Positions 7,148 through 15,305 of a stretch of DNA of 16,040 nt are shown piece after piece. Position 1 is the stretch's first letter, and each line of letters begins with the position of its first letter. The notes under the pieces were generated by a model, which saw only the letters and a list, made by a program, of their open reading frames with translations, was not told the origin of the DNA and did no database searches. The translations under genes and the position numbers were made by a program. Source of the stretch: JAYFNU01 sp964622315 (GTDB lineage: Bacteria > Bacillota > Clostridia > Oscillospirales > Ruminococcaceae); contig CAZUOY010000040.1 of NCBI GenBank assembly GCA_964622315.1, positions 1 to 16,040 of the forward strand, read 5' to 3'.

Positions 7148-10100
7148 ATGTCGGAAAGTCTAAGCGCGCTTTTTCCTGAGTTTTGTAACAAGGAAAAGAC
7201 AGACGCGAAAATTGAAAAGCTATCGGTCGACAAAGACAGAAAAGAAATAGTTCTGTCTTTGTTTTGTGATAGCTTTTGTACGGATTTAGAGAGTAAGCTT
7301 GAGGAGTATTTAAAAAGCGAGCTTAAAGACTGCGACGTTAACGTCGAGATGCGATTTTCAAAGGAAAGCTTTTCGTCTGAGGCTTTTGACTACATAGTTC
7401 AGCGAATTAGCAAGAAGGGACTTCCCATTAACGGCTTTTTCAGCGGCAGTAAGGTTTCGCTTAACGGAACTGAGTTTAGTGTGGAGCTTACCCATGGTGG
7501 ACGGCGCGTACTTGAGTCTATGGAGTTTGAGCGCGTCTTTATACAGGAAACAGTCAGATGCTTCGGCGTTGCGCCAAGCATTGAGTTCTCAGGTGTAACC
7601 GAGGTCAAAATAGAGGATATTAAACCTATAACTGAGCCGTCTTCGACGAAATCGGCTGTGGCGAAAGAAAAGCCCAAGCGACCGAAAAACGCGCTCGCGG
7701 CGAGTGATTTAAAATGCAGATATCTTGAGCTTGAAAATGAGGAGTATTCGGTCGTCATAGGAAAAAAGCCCTCGCTTGAGGCGGTTAAGCCGCTTAAAGA
7801 GGTGGTCTTCGACGGCGGAAGATGCACAGTTTGGGGTGACGTGTTTTTCACCGAAAACCGTGAAACGAGGAACGGGAACACCGTATATTCAGTTTCGATT
7901 ACCGACTATACAAGCTCGGTTAATATGAAGGTGTTTGACCGAAACGGAGATTATAAAGCGTTATCCTCGGTAGCAGTGGGAGACACCCTTGTTGTGGCGG
8001 GCGAAATAGCGCACGACAGGTATGAGAACGAGTTTGTAATGAACCCGCGGGATATAATTAAGGTCACTAAAAAAACAAAGAAAGACCTTTCGCCTCGCAA
8101 GCGCACCGAGCTTCATCTGCATACGAATATGTCCTCAATGGACGCGTTGCCTGACGCGGGAAGCGCGGTAAGGCGCGCCGCGTCCTTCGGACACCACGCC
8201 GTAGCGATAACCGACCACGGCGTAGTTCAAGCGTTCCCAGATGCCGCAGCGGCGCTCTCCGACGCGCGAAAGCTTGTGCCTGATTTTAAAATAATTTATG
8301 GCGTTGAATGCTACTATGTTGACGATTCAATAACGGCGGTTAAAGGAAGAAGCGACATAGCTATCGACGACGAGATAGTCTGTTTCGACCTTGAGACCAC
8401 AGGGCTTTCCGCCATGACTGACAGAATTATTGAAATTGGAGCCGTAAGAATAAAGAACGGCGAAATAATAGACAGCTTCGATACCTTTGTAGACCCTGAA
8501 AGAGAGATACCCGCAAAGATTACCGAGCTTACAAAGATACGCAACTCGGACGTAAAGGGCGCGCCGATGGAGCGCGAGGCGTTGCTCGATTTCTTCGCGT
8601 ACGCTAAAGACCGCCCCCTTATGGCGCACAACGCCAACTTCGATATGTCCTTCCTCGAAGCGGCTATGAAGCGTTGCTTAATTGATAAGAAGCCCGTTTC
8701 GGTGGATTCCCTCGCGCTCTCTCAGTCGCTTTTACCCGACCTTAAAAAGCATAAGCTTGATTCATTAACTTCTTATTTTAAGCTTCAAGGCTTTGAACAT
8801 CACCGCGCAAACGACGACGCGGCGGCGCTTGCACGGATATACTTTAAGCTTATGCCGCTTATGAAAGAAGCAGGCATAGATAGGCTTTGCGATATTAACG
8901 AAAAACTTGGCGGGCGCGGACACAAGCACACTAAGCCAAATCATATGATACTGCTTGTGAAGAATCAAGCGGGTCTTAAAAACCTATATAAGCTTATTAC
9001 TGTCAGTCATCTGGATTATTTCTATTTGCGCCCGCGTATACCGAGAAGCGAGCTTATGAAGTACCGCGAAGGACTGATTATTGGTTCCGCTTGCGAGCAG
9101 GGAGAGGTATATCGCGCGCTTCTTGAAGGGCGTATGTGGGAGGACGTAGTGGATATCTCCCGCAAATACGACTATTTGGAAATTCAACCTGTCGAAAACA
9201 ACAAGTTTTTGGTCGAAAACGGGACGTTGCCCGATATTGAGGCTGTTCGTGAACTGAACGCTAAGGTGGTTAAGCTTGCAAGAGAAACGGGTAAGCCCTT
9301 CTGTGCCACCTGCGACGCTCATTTTCTTGACGAAAAGGACGAGCTTTATCGCCGCATTCTTATGCACGGCATGGGCTTCTCTGACGAGAGTACAATGCTT
9401 GTGTTCAGAACCACCGACGAGATGCTTGAGGAATTCTCCTATCTTGGCGAGGAAACGGCGATGGAGGCTGTTATCGACAATCCTCAGAGGATAGCCGACA
9501 TGACCGAAAGCGACATAAAGCCTATTCCCGAGGGCACCTTCACGCCGTCTATCGACGGGGCGGAGGAAACGCTACTTAATACCGCTCGGGCGTCGCTCAA
9601 ACGTATCTTCGGAGACAATCCGCCCGAAACGGTTGTGGCTCGAATGAATAAGGAGCTCGACTCCATTATCGGCAACCACTATTCCGTGCTTTACGTAATC
9701 GCTCAGAAGCTCGTTTCAAAATCTGAAAGCGACGGCTATCATGTGGGCTCACGAGGGTCGGTCGGCTCGTCGTTTATTGCTTTTCTTCTCGGCATTTCAG
9801 AGGTGAACCCCATAGCTCCGCATTATATATGCGACAACTGCAAACACTTTGAGTTTACACCCGATGTGGGCTCCGGCTTTGATTTGCCGGACAAGGCTTG
9901 TCCCGTCTGCGGACAAACGCTTCGCGGCGACGGGCAGGATATTCCGTTTGAGACCTTCCTTGGTTTTAAGGGTGATAAACAGCCCGATATAGACCTTAAT
10001 TTTTCGTCGGAATATCAGTCACAGGCTCATAGGTACACCGAGGAGATATTTGGTAAGGACCATGTTTTTAAAGCCGGCACAATTTCGGCGCTTCAGGATA

Positions 10101-11422
10101 AAACCGCGTTCGGTTACGTGAAGAAGTTTCTTGAGGATAACGGCAAGGTAGTAAATAAGGCGGAGGAGAACAGACTTGCGCTCGGCTGTGTAGGCGTAAA
10201 GAAGACGACGGGTCAGCACCCGGGCGGAATGGTCGTAGTACCGCAAGGCTATGATATTACCGATTTCTGCCCCGCGCAGCGCCCAGCAGACAAATCCGAA
10301 ACGGACGTTATAACCACCCACTTCGACTTCAACTCCTTGCACGATACCCTGTTGAAGCTTGATGAGCTCGGGCACGAAGTTCCGACAATGTTTCATTATA
10401 TAGAAGCACTTACGGGCGTGAAGGTTACCGATATTCCAATGAACGACCGAAAGGTGTTTAGCCTTTTTACCTCGGTCGAACCGTTGGGTATAAGCGAAGT
10501 GGATGTTGACAGTAAAACCGGCACCTTCGGTATCCCCGAAATGGGCACCGAAACGGTACGTCGGTTGCTTATCGAATCGAACCCGAAAACCTTCGAGGAT
10601 TTAGTGCAGGTTTCGGGGCTTTCCCACGGCACCGATGTTTGGGCAAATAACGCGCAGGAGCTAATAGCGAACGGCACTTGCACAATTAAAGAGGTTATAG
10701 GCACGCGTGACAGCATTATGGTTGCGCTGATAAAGATGGGCGTTCCTAACGACATAGCCTTTCAGATAATGGAGATTACCCGTAAGGGCAAGTTTGTAGC
10801 TAAGCATACCGAGCAGCATATGCAGGCGCTTAAGGAAAACAATGTGCCCGACTGGTATATTGAAAGCTGCAAAAAGATAAAGTACATGTTCCCGAAGGCG
10901 CACGCCGTCGCCTATGTTACCTCAGCGGTCAGACTTGCGTGGTATAAGCTTTACTATCCGATAGAGTTCTATTCAACCTATTTTACCGTGCGTGGAAGCG
11001 ATATTGATATAGACGCCGCGCTTGGAGGAAAGTCTGTGGCGAAGAAGCGGCTTTCCGAGATGAAGGCTCTGCTGCGCGACGACGCAAGAAGAACGGCAAA
11101 GGACGAGGACACCTATGTTGCGCTTCAGATGATATGTGAAATGGTAAGTCGTGGCTACGAGTTTCTTCCGATAGACATTAAGAAATCGGACGCTACGCAG
11201 TTTCTTGTGGAGAACGGCAAGCTGAGACTTCCGTTTGTTTCCGCTAAGGGCATAGGCGAAAACGCGGCGCGAGCGATATATGATGCAGCGCGTAAGCGTG
11301 AATATGTCTCCGCTGAGGAGATGCTGTGTGAGACAGGCATTACGCCGTCGCTGCTTGATACTCTTGAAAAGCTCGGTGCTTTAGGCAATCTGCCGAAGTC
11401 CAGTCAGCTCACATTGTTTTAA
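7148..11422 (+). CDS. polC: DNA polymerase III alpha subunit, Gram-positive PolC type
   Basis: PolC is the main replicative polymerase of low-GC Gram-positives, with built-in proofreading. Domain order in 1424 residues: N-terminal domain (about 1-160), OB fold (about 220-306), PHP domain begun by ELHLHTNMSSMDA (321-333) and AITDHG (353-358), then an inserted DEDDh exonuclease with FDLETTG (413-419), HNANFD (494-499) and HHRANDDAAA (551-560), and the PHP remainder including CDAHFLDEKD (722-731). The polymerase core has GSRGSVGSSF (867-876), a Cys4 zinc site (Cys895, Cys898, Cys918, Cys921), catalytic Asp947 and Asp949 in PDIDLNF, and LDELGHE (1071-1077) with the likely third Asp. The last five residues, QLTLF, match the beta-clamp-binding motif. 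The ATG is 7 nt after ispG; its nearest AAGG directly abuts it. All catalytic sites look intact. Confidence 0.98.
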   Translation: MSESLSALFPEFCNKEKTDAKIEKLSVDKDRKEIVLSLFCDSFCTDLESKLEEYLKSELKDCDVNVEMRFSKESFSSEAFDYIVQRISKKGLPINGFFSGSKVSLNGTEFSVELTHGGRRVLESMEFERVFIQETVRCFGVAPSIEFSGVTEVKIEDIKPITEPSSTKSAVAKEKPKRPKNALAASDLKCRYLELENEEYSVVIGKKPSLEAVKPLKEVVFDGGRCTVWGDVFFTENRETRNGNTVYSVSITDYTSSVNMKVFDRNGDYKALSSVAVGDTLVVAGEIAHDRYENEFVMNPRDIIKVTKKTKKDLSPRKRTELHLHTNMSSMDALPDAGSAVRRAASFGHHAVAITDHGVVQAFPDAAAALSDARKLVPDFKIIYGVECYYVDDSITAVKGRSDIAIDDEIVCFDLETTGLSAMTDRIIEIGAVRIKNGEIIDSFDTFVDPEREIPAKITELTKIRNSDVKGAPMEREALLDFFAYAKDRPLMAHNANFDMSFLEAAMKRCLIDKKPVSVDSLALSQSLLPDLKKHKLDSLTSYFKLQGFEHHRANDDAAALARIYFKLMPLMKEAGIDRLCDINEKLGGRGHKHTKPNHMILLVKNQAGLKNLYKLITVSHLDYFYLRPRIPRSELMKYREGLIIGSACEQGEVYRALLEGRMWEDVVDISRKYDYLEIQPVENNKFLVENGTLPDIEAVRELNAKVVKLARETGKPFCATCDAHFLDEKDELYRRILMHGMGFSDESTMLVFRTTDEMLEEFSYLGEETAMEAVIDNPQRIADMTESDIKPIPEGTFTPSIDGAEETLLNTARASLKRIFGDNPPETVVARMNKELDSIIGNHYSVLYVIAQKLVSKSESDGYHVGSRGSVGSSFIAFLLGISEVNPIAPHYICDNCKHFEFTPDVGSGFDLPDKACPVCGQTLRGDGQDIPFETFLGFKGDKQPDIDLNFSSEYQSQAHRYTEEIFGKDHVFKAGTISALQDKTAFGYVKKFLEDNGKVVNKAEENRLALGCVGVKKTTGQHPGGMVVVPQGYDITDFCPAQRPADKSETDVITTHFDFNSLHDTLLKLDELGHEVPTMFHYIEALTGVKVTDIPMNDRKVFSLFTSVEPLGISEVDVDSKTGTFGIPEMGTETVRRLLIESNPKTFEDLVQVSGLSHGTDVWANNAQELIANGTCTIKEVIGTRDSIMVALIKMGVPNDIAFQIMEITRKGKFVAKHTEQHMQALKENNVPDWYIESCKKIKYMFPKAHAVAYVTSAVRLAWYKLYYPIEFYSTYFTVRGSDIDIDAALGGKSVAKKRLSEMKALLRDDARRTAKDEDTYVALQMICEMVSRGYEFLPIDIKKSDATQFLVENGKLRLPFVSAKGIGENAARAIYDAARKREYVSAEEMLCETGITPSLLDTLEKLGALGNLPKSSQLTLF

Positions 11423-11430
11423 CAGATAAT

Positions 11431-11463
11431 AAAAACTCCGCGCGAGATGGCGCGGAGTTTTTT
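11431..11463. terminator. Bidirectional intrinsic terminator between polC and the pseudouridine synthase gene
   Basis: A 13-bp perfect stem (11431-11443 with 11450-11462) closes a 6-nt loop. Its outer arms are A5 on the left and T6 on the right, so on either strand the RNA is a GC-rich hairpin followed by a U tract. It starts 8 nt after the polC stop and ends 1 nt before the stop of the convergent gene on the minus strand, so it can terminate both transcripts. Confidence 0.93.
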
Positions 11464-11464
11464 G

Positions 11465-12412
11465 TTAAAAATATTCTTTGGTAAACGGTACGTTATCTAT
11501 GCTAAATCGCTTTTTGTCAAGATACTTCAAAACACCGTCGTAGCTGTCAGGAAGGTCAAAGCCAAGGCTGTACGCGCAAAGCAGCTGGCGGGTGAGGGCA
11601 TATTTTTTGTTGAGTGTCTGGTTTCCGTATTTTAAATCACCAAGCACCGGTGCGCCGAGAAAGGCGGCGTGAGCGCGTATCTGGTGAGGTCTGCCGGTAA
11701 CAAGTCCTACCTCGGCGAGCGACAGGTTATTTTTAACCTTGAGGGTAACAAAAGAGGTGATTATGTTTTTGGAATCACTGTTCGGCCCTTTTGTTACGCG
11801 AACCTTATTATCCTTTTCGTTTTTTGTAAGGAAAGCCTCATATGTGCCGTTTTTTATCGTTCCGCAAAGAACGGCGAGATACTTTTTTTCTATATATCGG
11901 TTCTTAATTATATCATTTATCTCTCGAAGTGCTTTGGCGTTCTTCGCGCCAATTACCAAACCGCTTGTACCTTGGTCGAGCCTGTTGCAAAGCGCGGGAG
12001 TGAAGCCGACGGAATTGTCGGGAGTATATTCGCCGTTCTCAGTAAGCCTGCGAAGAAAGCGATTAACAAGCGAGTCGCGGTTTCCGCCGTTGTCGGAGTG
12101 ACAGACAACGCCCGCGTTTTTATTTATGAGCGCGATATTCTTATCCTCATAAATTATTTCAAGAAGGTCAGACGCCTGCATATAGTCGGGTGCCTTCTTT
12201 TCTGCGCGGAAAAGCTCGTCGTTGAGATAGAGCTCAACAAGGTCGCCCTCGTTAAGGCGCGTGGACGCTTCACAGCGTTTCCCGTTCACCTTTATTCGTT
12301 TTAGCCTAAGATATTTATACATGAGTGCGCCCGAAAGGGAGGGAACACACCTTTCAAGATAACGATTAAGCCTTATTCCGTTATCGGCTTTTGAAATAGT
12401 AAAGGCTTTCAT
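11465..12412 (-). CDS. RluA-family RNA pseudouridine synthase with S4 domain (RluC/RluD-like)
   Basis: Enzymes of this family isomerise specific uridines in 23S rRNA (or tRNA) to pseudouridine. From the chosen start the protein has 315 residues. An N-terminal S4-like RNA-binding segment (about 12-62, with RLKRIKVNGKRCEASTRLNEGD) is followed by the catalytic domain, with motif NRLDQGTSGLVIGAKN (143-158) whose Asp146 is the nucleophile, and the family C-terminal motif TGRPHQIRAHAAFLG. The usual His before RLD is Asn here. The frame stays open for 61 more codons upstream, overlapping radC, but I start at the ATG at 12412-12410. The RBS AAGGCGG lies 5 nt before it, and upstream residues look like untranslated AT-rich promoter DNA. 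It is convergent with polC and divergent from radC. The exact rRNA target and paralogue name are not resolvable here. Confidence 0.92.
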   Translation of the reverse strand: MKAFTISKADNGIRLNRYLERCVPSLSGALMYKYLRLKRIKVNGKRCEASTRLNEGDLVELYLNDELFRAEKKAPDYMQASDLLEIIYEDKNIALINKNAGVVCHSDNGGNRDSLVNRFLRRLTENGEYTPDNSVGFTPALCNRLDQGTSGLVIGAKNAKALREINDIIKNRYIEKKYLAVLCGTIKNGTYEAFLTKNEKDNKVRVTKGPNSDSKNIITSFVTLKVKNNLSLAEVGLVTGRPHQIRAHAAFLGAPVLGDLKYGNQTLNKKYALTRQLLCAYSLGFDLPDSYDGVLKYLDKKRFSIDNVPFTKEYF

Positions 12413-12417
12413 TTTTA

Positions 12418-12424
12418 CCGCCTT
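12418..12424 (-). promoter_or_regulatory. Ribosome-binding site that fixes the pseudouridine synthase start
   Basis: On the minus strand AAGGCGG ends 5 nt before the ATG at 12412. It supports this start over the upstream Met at 12595, which would run antisense through the first 100 nt of radC and place the predicted promoter inside the coding region. Confidence 0.7.
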
Positions 12425-12426
12425 AT

Positions 12427-12454
12427 TTGATTTATAGTGGAAATAGTATATAAT
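12427..12454 (+). promoter_or_regulatory. Predicted promoter of radC-DUF218-ktrB-ktrA
   Basis: TTGATT (12427-12432) and a perfect TATAAT (12449-12454) are separated by 16 nt. The predicted start is near 12461, 34 nt before the radC ATG. GAGGAG (12477-12482) is the RBS; its 12-nt spacing to the ATG is long, but no other in-frame start exists because a TAG lies at 12486-12488. Confidence 0.7.
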
Positions 12455-12473
12455 ATTAAAATAAATAAGTAAA
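12445..12473 (-). promoter_or_regulatory. Predicted divergent promoter of the pseudouridine synthase gene
   Basis: Read on the minus strand, TTTACT (12473-12468) and TATACT (12450-12445) are separated by exactly 17 nt. The predicted start is near 12438, about 26 nt before the ATG. Its -10 box overlaps the plus-strand TATAAT by two base pairs. The region is AT-rich, so chance matches are possible. Confidence 0.6.
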
Positions 12474-12494
12474 GCCGAGGAGCAGTAGTTTTGT

Positions 12495-13202
12495 ATGGCG
12501 GAAAGCTTGCACGACGGACATAGACAAAGAACCAAACACCGTTTTTTGAAAAGCGGGCTGAACGATTTTGAGCCCCATAATGTGTTGGAGCTCATGCTGT
12601 TCTATGCTATACCCAAGCGCGACACGAACGAGCTGGCACACAGGCTGATAGACACCTTCGGAAGCTTCGACAAGGTGCTTGAAGCGGACGTGGAACAGCT
12701 GGCAAAGGTGAAGGGCATGGGTGAACATTCCGCGGTTCTTCTTAAGCTTTTTCTCGCCTCATACGGATACTACGAGCGTGAAAAGAGCAAGGAAGGGTTC
12801 ATAGCCACAAGCTCTGACGACGTAAAGAGCTATGTGAAATCGCTCTTTGTAGGCGAAAAGAAAGAGATTGTGTATCTTCTTTGCTTTGATGTTAAGCTAA
12901 AGCTTATAAATTGCGTGAAGATTTCCGACGGAAGCGTGAATGCGACGTCGGTTTCGGTAAGACGGGTGGTAGAAGCCGCTACGGCACATGGCGCCGTGTC
13001 GGTGATACTGACGCATAACCACCCCGGCGGATTTGCCTCACCCTCTGCGGAGGATATTGAGACCACAAAGCGAATACTTAAGGCTCTCGCGCCGATTGAC
13101 ATACAGTTGAGCGACCATATCGTAGTGGGCGCCAACAGTGCCGTTTCTATGGCGGACGCGGGAGTAATTTACAATATGAAGCAGGAGCTTCAATATCAAT
13201 GA
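12495..13202 (+). CDS. radC: RadC-family JAB/JAMM-domain protein
   Basis: RadC proteins were named for DNA repair, but that assignment was withdrawn for E. coli and their molecular role remains unsettled; the JAMM fold suggests a zinc metalloprotease. The 235 residues show the N-terminal UPF0758 helical region (HDGHRQRTKHRFLKSGL, residues 6-22), a helix-hairpin-helix-like KVKGMGEHSAVLLK (71-84), and the C-terminal JAMM domain with THNHPGG (173-179). Its metal-binding pattern is complete: His174, His176, Ser184 and Asp187. The ATG at 12495 is forced by an upstream in-frame stop. The TGA overlaps the ATG of the next gene by 4 nt, indicating translational coupling. As the first gene of a four-gene unit ending in potassium-uptake genes, its link to them may be only co-transcription. 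Confidence 0.93.
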   Translation: MAESLHDGHRQRTKHRFLKSGLNDFEPHNVLELMLFYAIPKRDTNELAHRLIDTFGSFDKVLEADVEQLAKVKGMGEHSAVLLKLFLASYGYYEREKSKEGFIATSSDDVKSYVKSLFVGEKKEIVYLLCFDVKLKLINCVKISDGSVNATSVSVRRVVEAATAHGAVSVILTHNHPGGFASPSAEDIETTKRILKALAPIDIQLSDHIVVGANSAVSMADAGVIYNMKQELQYQ

Positions 13203-13942
13203 AGGTTAAAAGAGTAATATCCGCTGTTTGCTTTTTCATAGCTCTTGCCGCCGCGTTACCGCTTTTATTCGGCTGTAAGAGTGAGGGTGTGCTTGCGTCT
13301 TTGCTATTCGCGGTTCTCGGAATACTGCTTTTTTCGCCGAAACCGCTTGATAAACTGACAGAGAAGTGCAGGTGGGTAAAAACGCTGTTGTTAATATGCT
13401 GTAGCTTTGCGGTAGCCGTGTGCTTAGTTATTTCGGTGTTAATGACCGCATCTCTTATTGAAAAACCGAACAAAGAAGCAAAAACGGTTATTGTGCTTGG
13501 TTGTCAGGTACAAAACGGTGAACCCAGCGAGATGCTGAAAAGAAGACTCGATACGGCAATAAAATATTTAAATGAGCATTCCGAATGCTCTGTTATAGTT
13601 TCGGGCGCTATGGGAAAGGGCGAGGATTCCTTCGAGGCGGATGTAATGTATAACTATGTTATAGACAGCGGCATTGAAGTGAACAGAGTATATAAAGATA
13701 GTAAGGCGCTTAGAACCAAAGAAAACCTATTCTACAGCGCAAAGCTGATTGAACAAGAGGGCTTGGATAAAAGCGTTATTATCGTGTCCGACGCGTTTCA
13801 TCAGTATAGAGCAGGCTGCTTTGCAAGAAGGTACGGACTTGCGCCGTCGCCGCTTTCAAGCGAAACGCCGTTTTTCGTTTTTGTTACCTACTGGTTTCGT
13901 GAGATACTCGCGGTGCTAAGAATGTACATTTTGAATTATTGA
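13199..13942 (+). CDS. Membrane-anchored DUF218 (YdcF/SanA/ElyC-like) protein
   Basis: This 247-residue protein has three hydrophobic N-terminal segments (about 5-25, 30-46 and 61-86), followed by a DUF218 domain (about 94-225). Recognisable family elements are VIVLGCQVQNGEPSEMLKRR (97-116), VIVSGAMGKGED (132-143), an acidic FEADVMYNYVIDSGI (145-159), RTKENLFYSAKLI (172-184) and IIVSDAFHQYRAGCFARRYG (194-213), then a C-terminal WFREILAVLRMY. Some family members affect envelope integrity or bind S-adenosylmethionine, but the biochemical function is not established and I assign none. The usual VSGG and SEA elements appear here as VSGA and FEA. The start ATG overlaps the radC stop (ATGA), with AGGAG upstream inside radC. 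ktrB follows 6 nt downstream. Confidence 0.88.
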   Translation: MKVKRVISAVCFFIALAAALPLLFGCKSEGVLASLLFAVLGILLFSPKPLDKLTEKCRWVKTLLLICCSFAVAVCLVISVLMTASLIEKPNKEAKTVIVLGCQVQNGEPSEMLKRRLDTAIKYLNEHSECSVIVSGAMGKGEDSFEADVMYNYVIDSGIEVNRVYKDSKALRTKENLFYSAKLIEQEGLDKSVIIVSDAFHQYRAGCFARRYGLAPSPLSSETPFFVFVTYWFREILAVLRMYILNY

Positions 13943-13948
13943 GGAATT

Positions 13949-15289
13949 ATGATTAAGAAGAAGACAATCAGCTATCCGGGTATCATTGCGGCGGGTTTCG
14001 CGGCGCTTATTACAGTTGGAACTTCGCTGCTGTCGCTGCCTGTCGCGAGTAGAAGCGGTGAATCGATAGGTTTTGTTAACGCCTTGTTCACCGCGACCTC
14101 GGCTTCCTGCGTAACAGGTCTTGTTATTGCTGATACCTATACTCAGTGGTCGCTTTTCGGTCAGATAGTAATTCTGCTTTTGATTCAGACCGGCGGACTT
14201 GGGTTTATGACCATTTTTATGGCGCTGTCGTCCTTACTTAATAAAAAGATTGGGCTTACTGCTCGTTCGCTTATGCAAGAGAGTATTAACACGATGTATC
14301 TTGGCGGAATCGTAAGGCTTACGAAGAAGATAGTTTTGGGAACAATCATTTTTGAAGGCATAGGAGCTGTTATTCTCGCTGTGCGTTTCTCCTTCGACAT
14401 GGAACTCAAAACGGCTCTTTACTACGGCTTATGGCATTCGATTTCCGCGTTTTGCAACGCGGGCTTTGACCTTATGGGACGTTTTGGCGAAAGTTCGTCG
14501 CTGATGAATTACGCGGGCGACGCAACGGTGAATGTTACGGTAATGGCTCTTATCATAATTGGCGGTATAGGCTTTTTCGTATGGGATGACATAAGCAAAA
14601 ACAAGCTGAAATTCAAGCGCTATTCTTTGCATACTAAGATAGTTCTTTCCGTAACGGCTTTTCTCGTTATTCTACCTGCCGTTGCCTTTTTTTTCAGCGA
14701 ACAAGGCTTTGCTTATAAGGACTTTTCTCTCGGAGAAAAGATGCTTGCGGCTCTATTCAGTAGTGTAACGCCGCGAACGGCGGGCTTTAATACCGTTGAC
14801 ACAGCGGCGCTTTCACCGTTTGGTCGGCTTTTAACGGTAATACTAATGTTCATCGGCGGAAGCCCAGGCTCTACGGCGGGCGGAATTAAAACAACTACAA
14901 TAGCTATTATTGTTTTTTCGGTTATTGCCAATATCCGAGGAAGAAGCGACTCCGGCGTGTTCGGGCGGCGTTTCGAGAAGAACGCTTTTGTTCGTGCCTC
15001 AGCCGTTGTTGCGGTTAACCTTGCGCTTGCACTTACAGCCTCCGCGGTTATTATGGCAAACCAGCCGAATTTTTCTTCACAGAATGTGCTGTTTGAAGCA
15101 TTCTCGGCAGTCGGTACCGTCGGCATGACAGCGGGTATCACTCCAAGTCTTTCGGTGGTATCACGGTTTATTATAGTACTGTTAATGTATTGTGGAAGGG
15201 TGGGTAGCCTTTCCTTCGCAATGATATTCACCGAGAACAAGGTGTTGCCACCTGTGCTTTACCCTGTTGATAAGGTTAGAATAGGATAG
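13949..15289 (+). CDS. ktrB: TrkH/KtrB-family potassium uptake channel subunit
   Basis: This is the membrane pore subunit of a Ktr/Trk-type potassium uptake system. In 446 residues the four M1-P-M2 repeats are visible, each with a selectivity-filter loop: SCVTGL (53-58), CNAGF (169-173), TPRTAGF (274-280) and VGTVGMTAG (388-396). The intramembrane gating loop GGSPGSTAGGIKT (303-315) in the third repeat is also typical. The length and absence of a long N-terminal extension favour KtrB over E. coli TrkH. The ATG lies just after GAGGA, which overlaps the upstream stop codon, so the spacing is short (about 3 nt). The regulatory RCK subunit gene follows 16 nt downstream, the usual pairing. The name trkH is equally defensible; ion specificity (K+ with Na+ coupling in KtrB) is inferred from the family. 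Confidence 0.95.
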   Translation: MIKKKTISYPGIIAAGFAALITVGTSLLSLPVASRSGESIGFVNALFTATSASCVTGLVIADTYTQWSLFGQIVILLLIQTGGLGFMTIFMALSSLLNKKIGLTARSLMQESINTMYLGGIVRLTKKIVLGTIIFEGIGAVILAVRFSFDMELKTALYYGLWHSISAFCNAGFDLMGRFGESSSLMNYAGDATVNVTVMALIIIGGIGFFVWDDISKNKLKFKRYSLHTKIVLSVTAFLVILPAVAFFFSEQGFAYKDFSLGEKMLAALFSSVTPRTAGFNTVDTAALSPFGRLLTVILMFIGGSPGSTAGGIKTTTIAIIVFSVIANIRGRSDSGVFGRRFEKNAFVRASAVVAVNLALALTASAVIMANQPNFSSQNVLFEAFSAVGTVGMTAGITPSLSVVSRFIIVLLMYCGRVGSLSFAMIFTENKVLPPVLYPVDKVRIG

Positions 15290-15305
15290 AAAGGTTGGTG
15301 TGATT

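Noticed and set aside
11669..12304. A long plus-strand open frame (211 codons) antisense to the pseudouridine synthase.
   Set aside because: It has no recognisable protein family, no ribosome-binding site, and lies opposite a gene with clear catalytic motifs; it is a shadow frame.
12413..12595. A 61-residue N-terminal extension of the pseudouridine synthase on the minus strand.
   Set aside because: It would overlap radC antisense and span both promoters, and its residues do not resemble an S4 domain or a signal peptide. A good RBS precedes the internal ATG at 12412.
1025..12905. AAGCTT occurs about 23 times by my hand count, several-fold more than the four or five expected for 16 kb of this composition; considered as a signal word or restriction-related motif.
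   Set aside because: About 18 of the copies are in frame as AAG-CTT (Lys-Leu), the two preferred codons in this genome. None cluster in intergenic DNA, so codon preference explains it.
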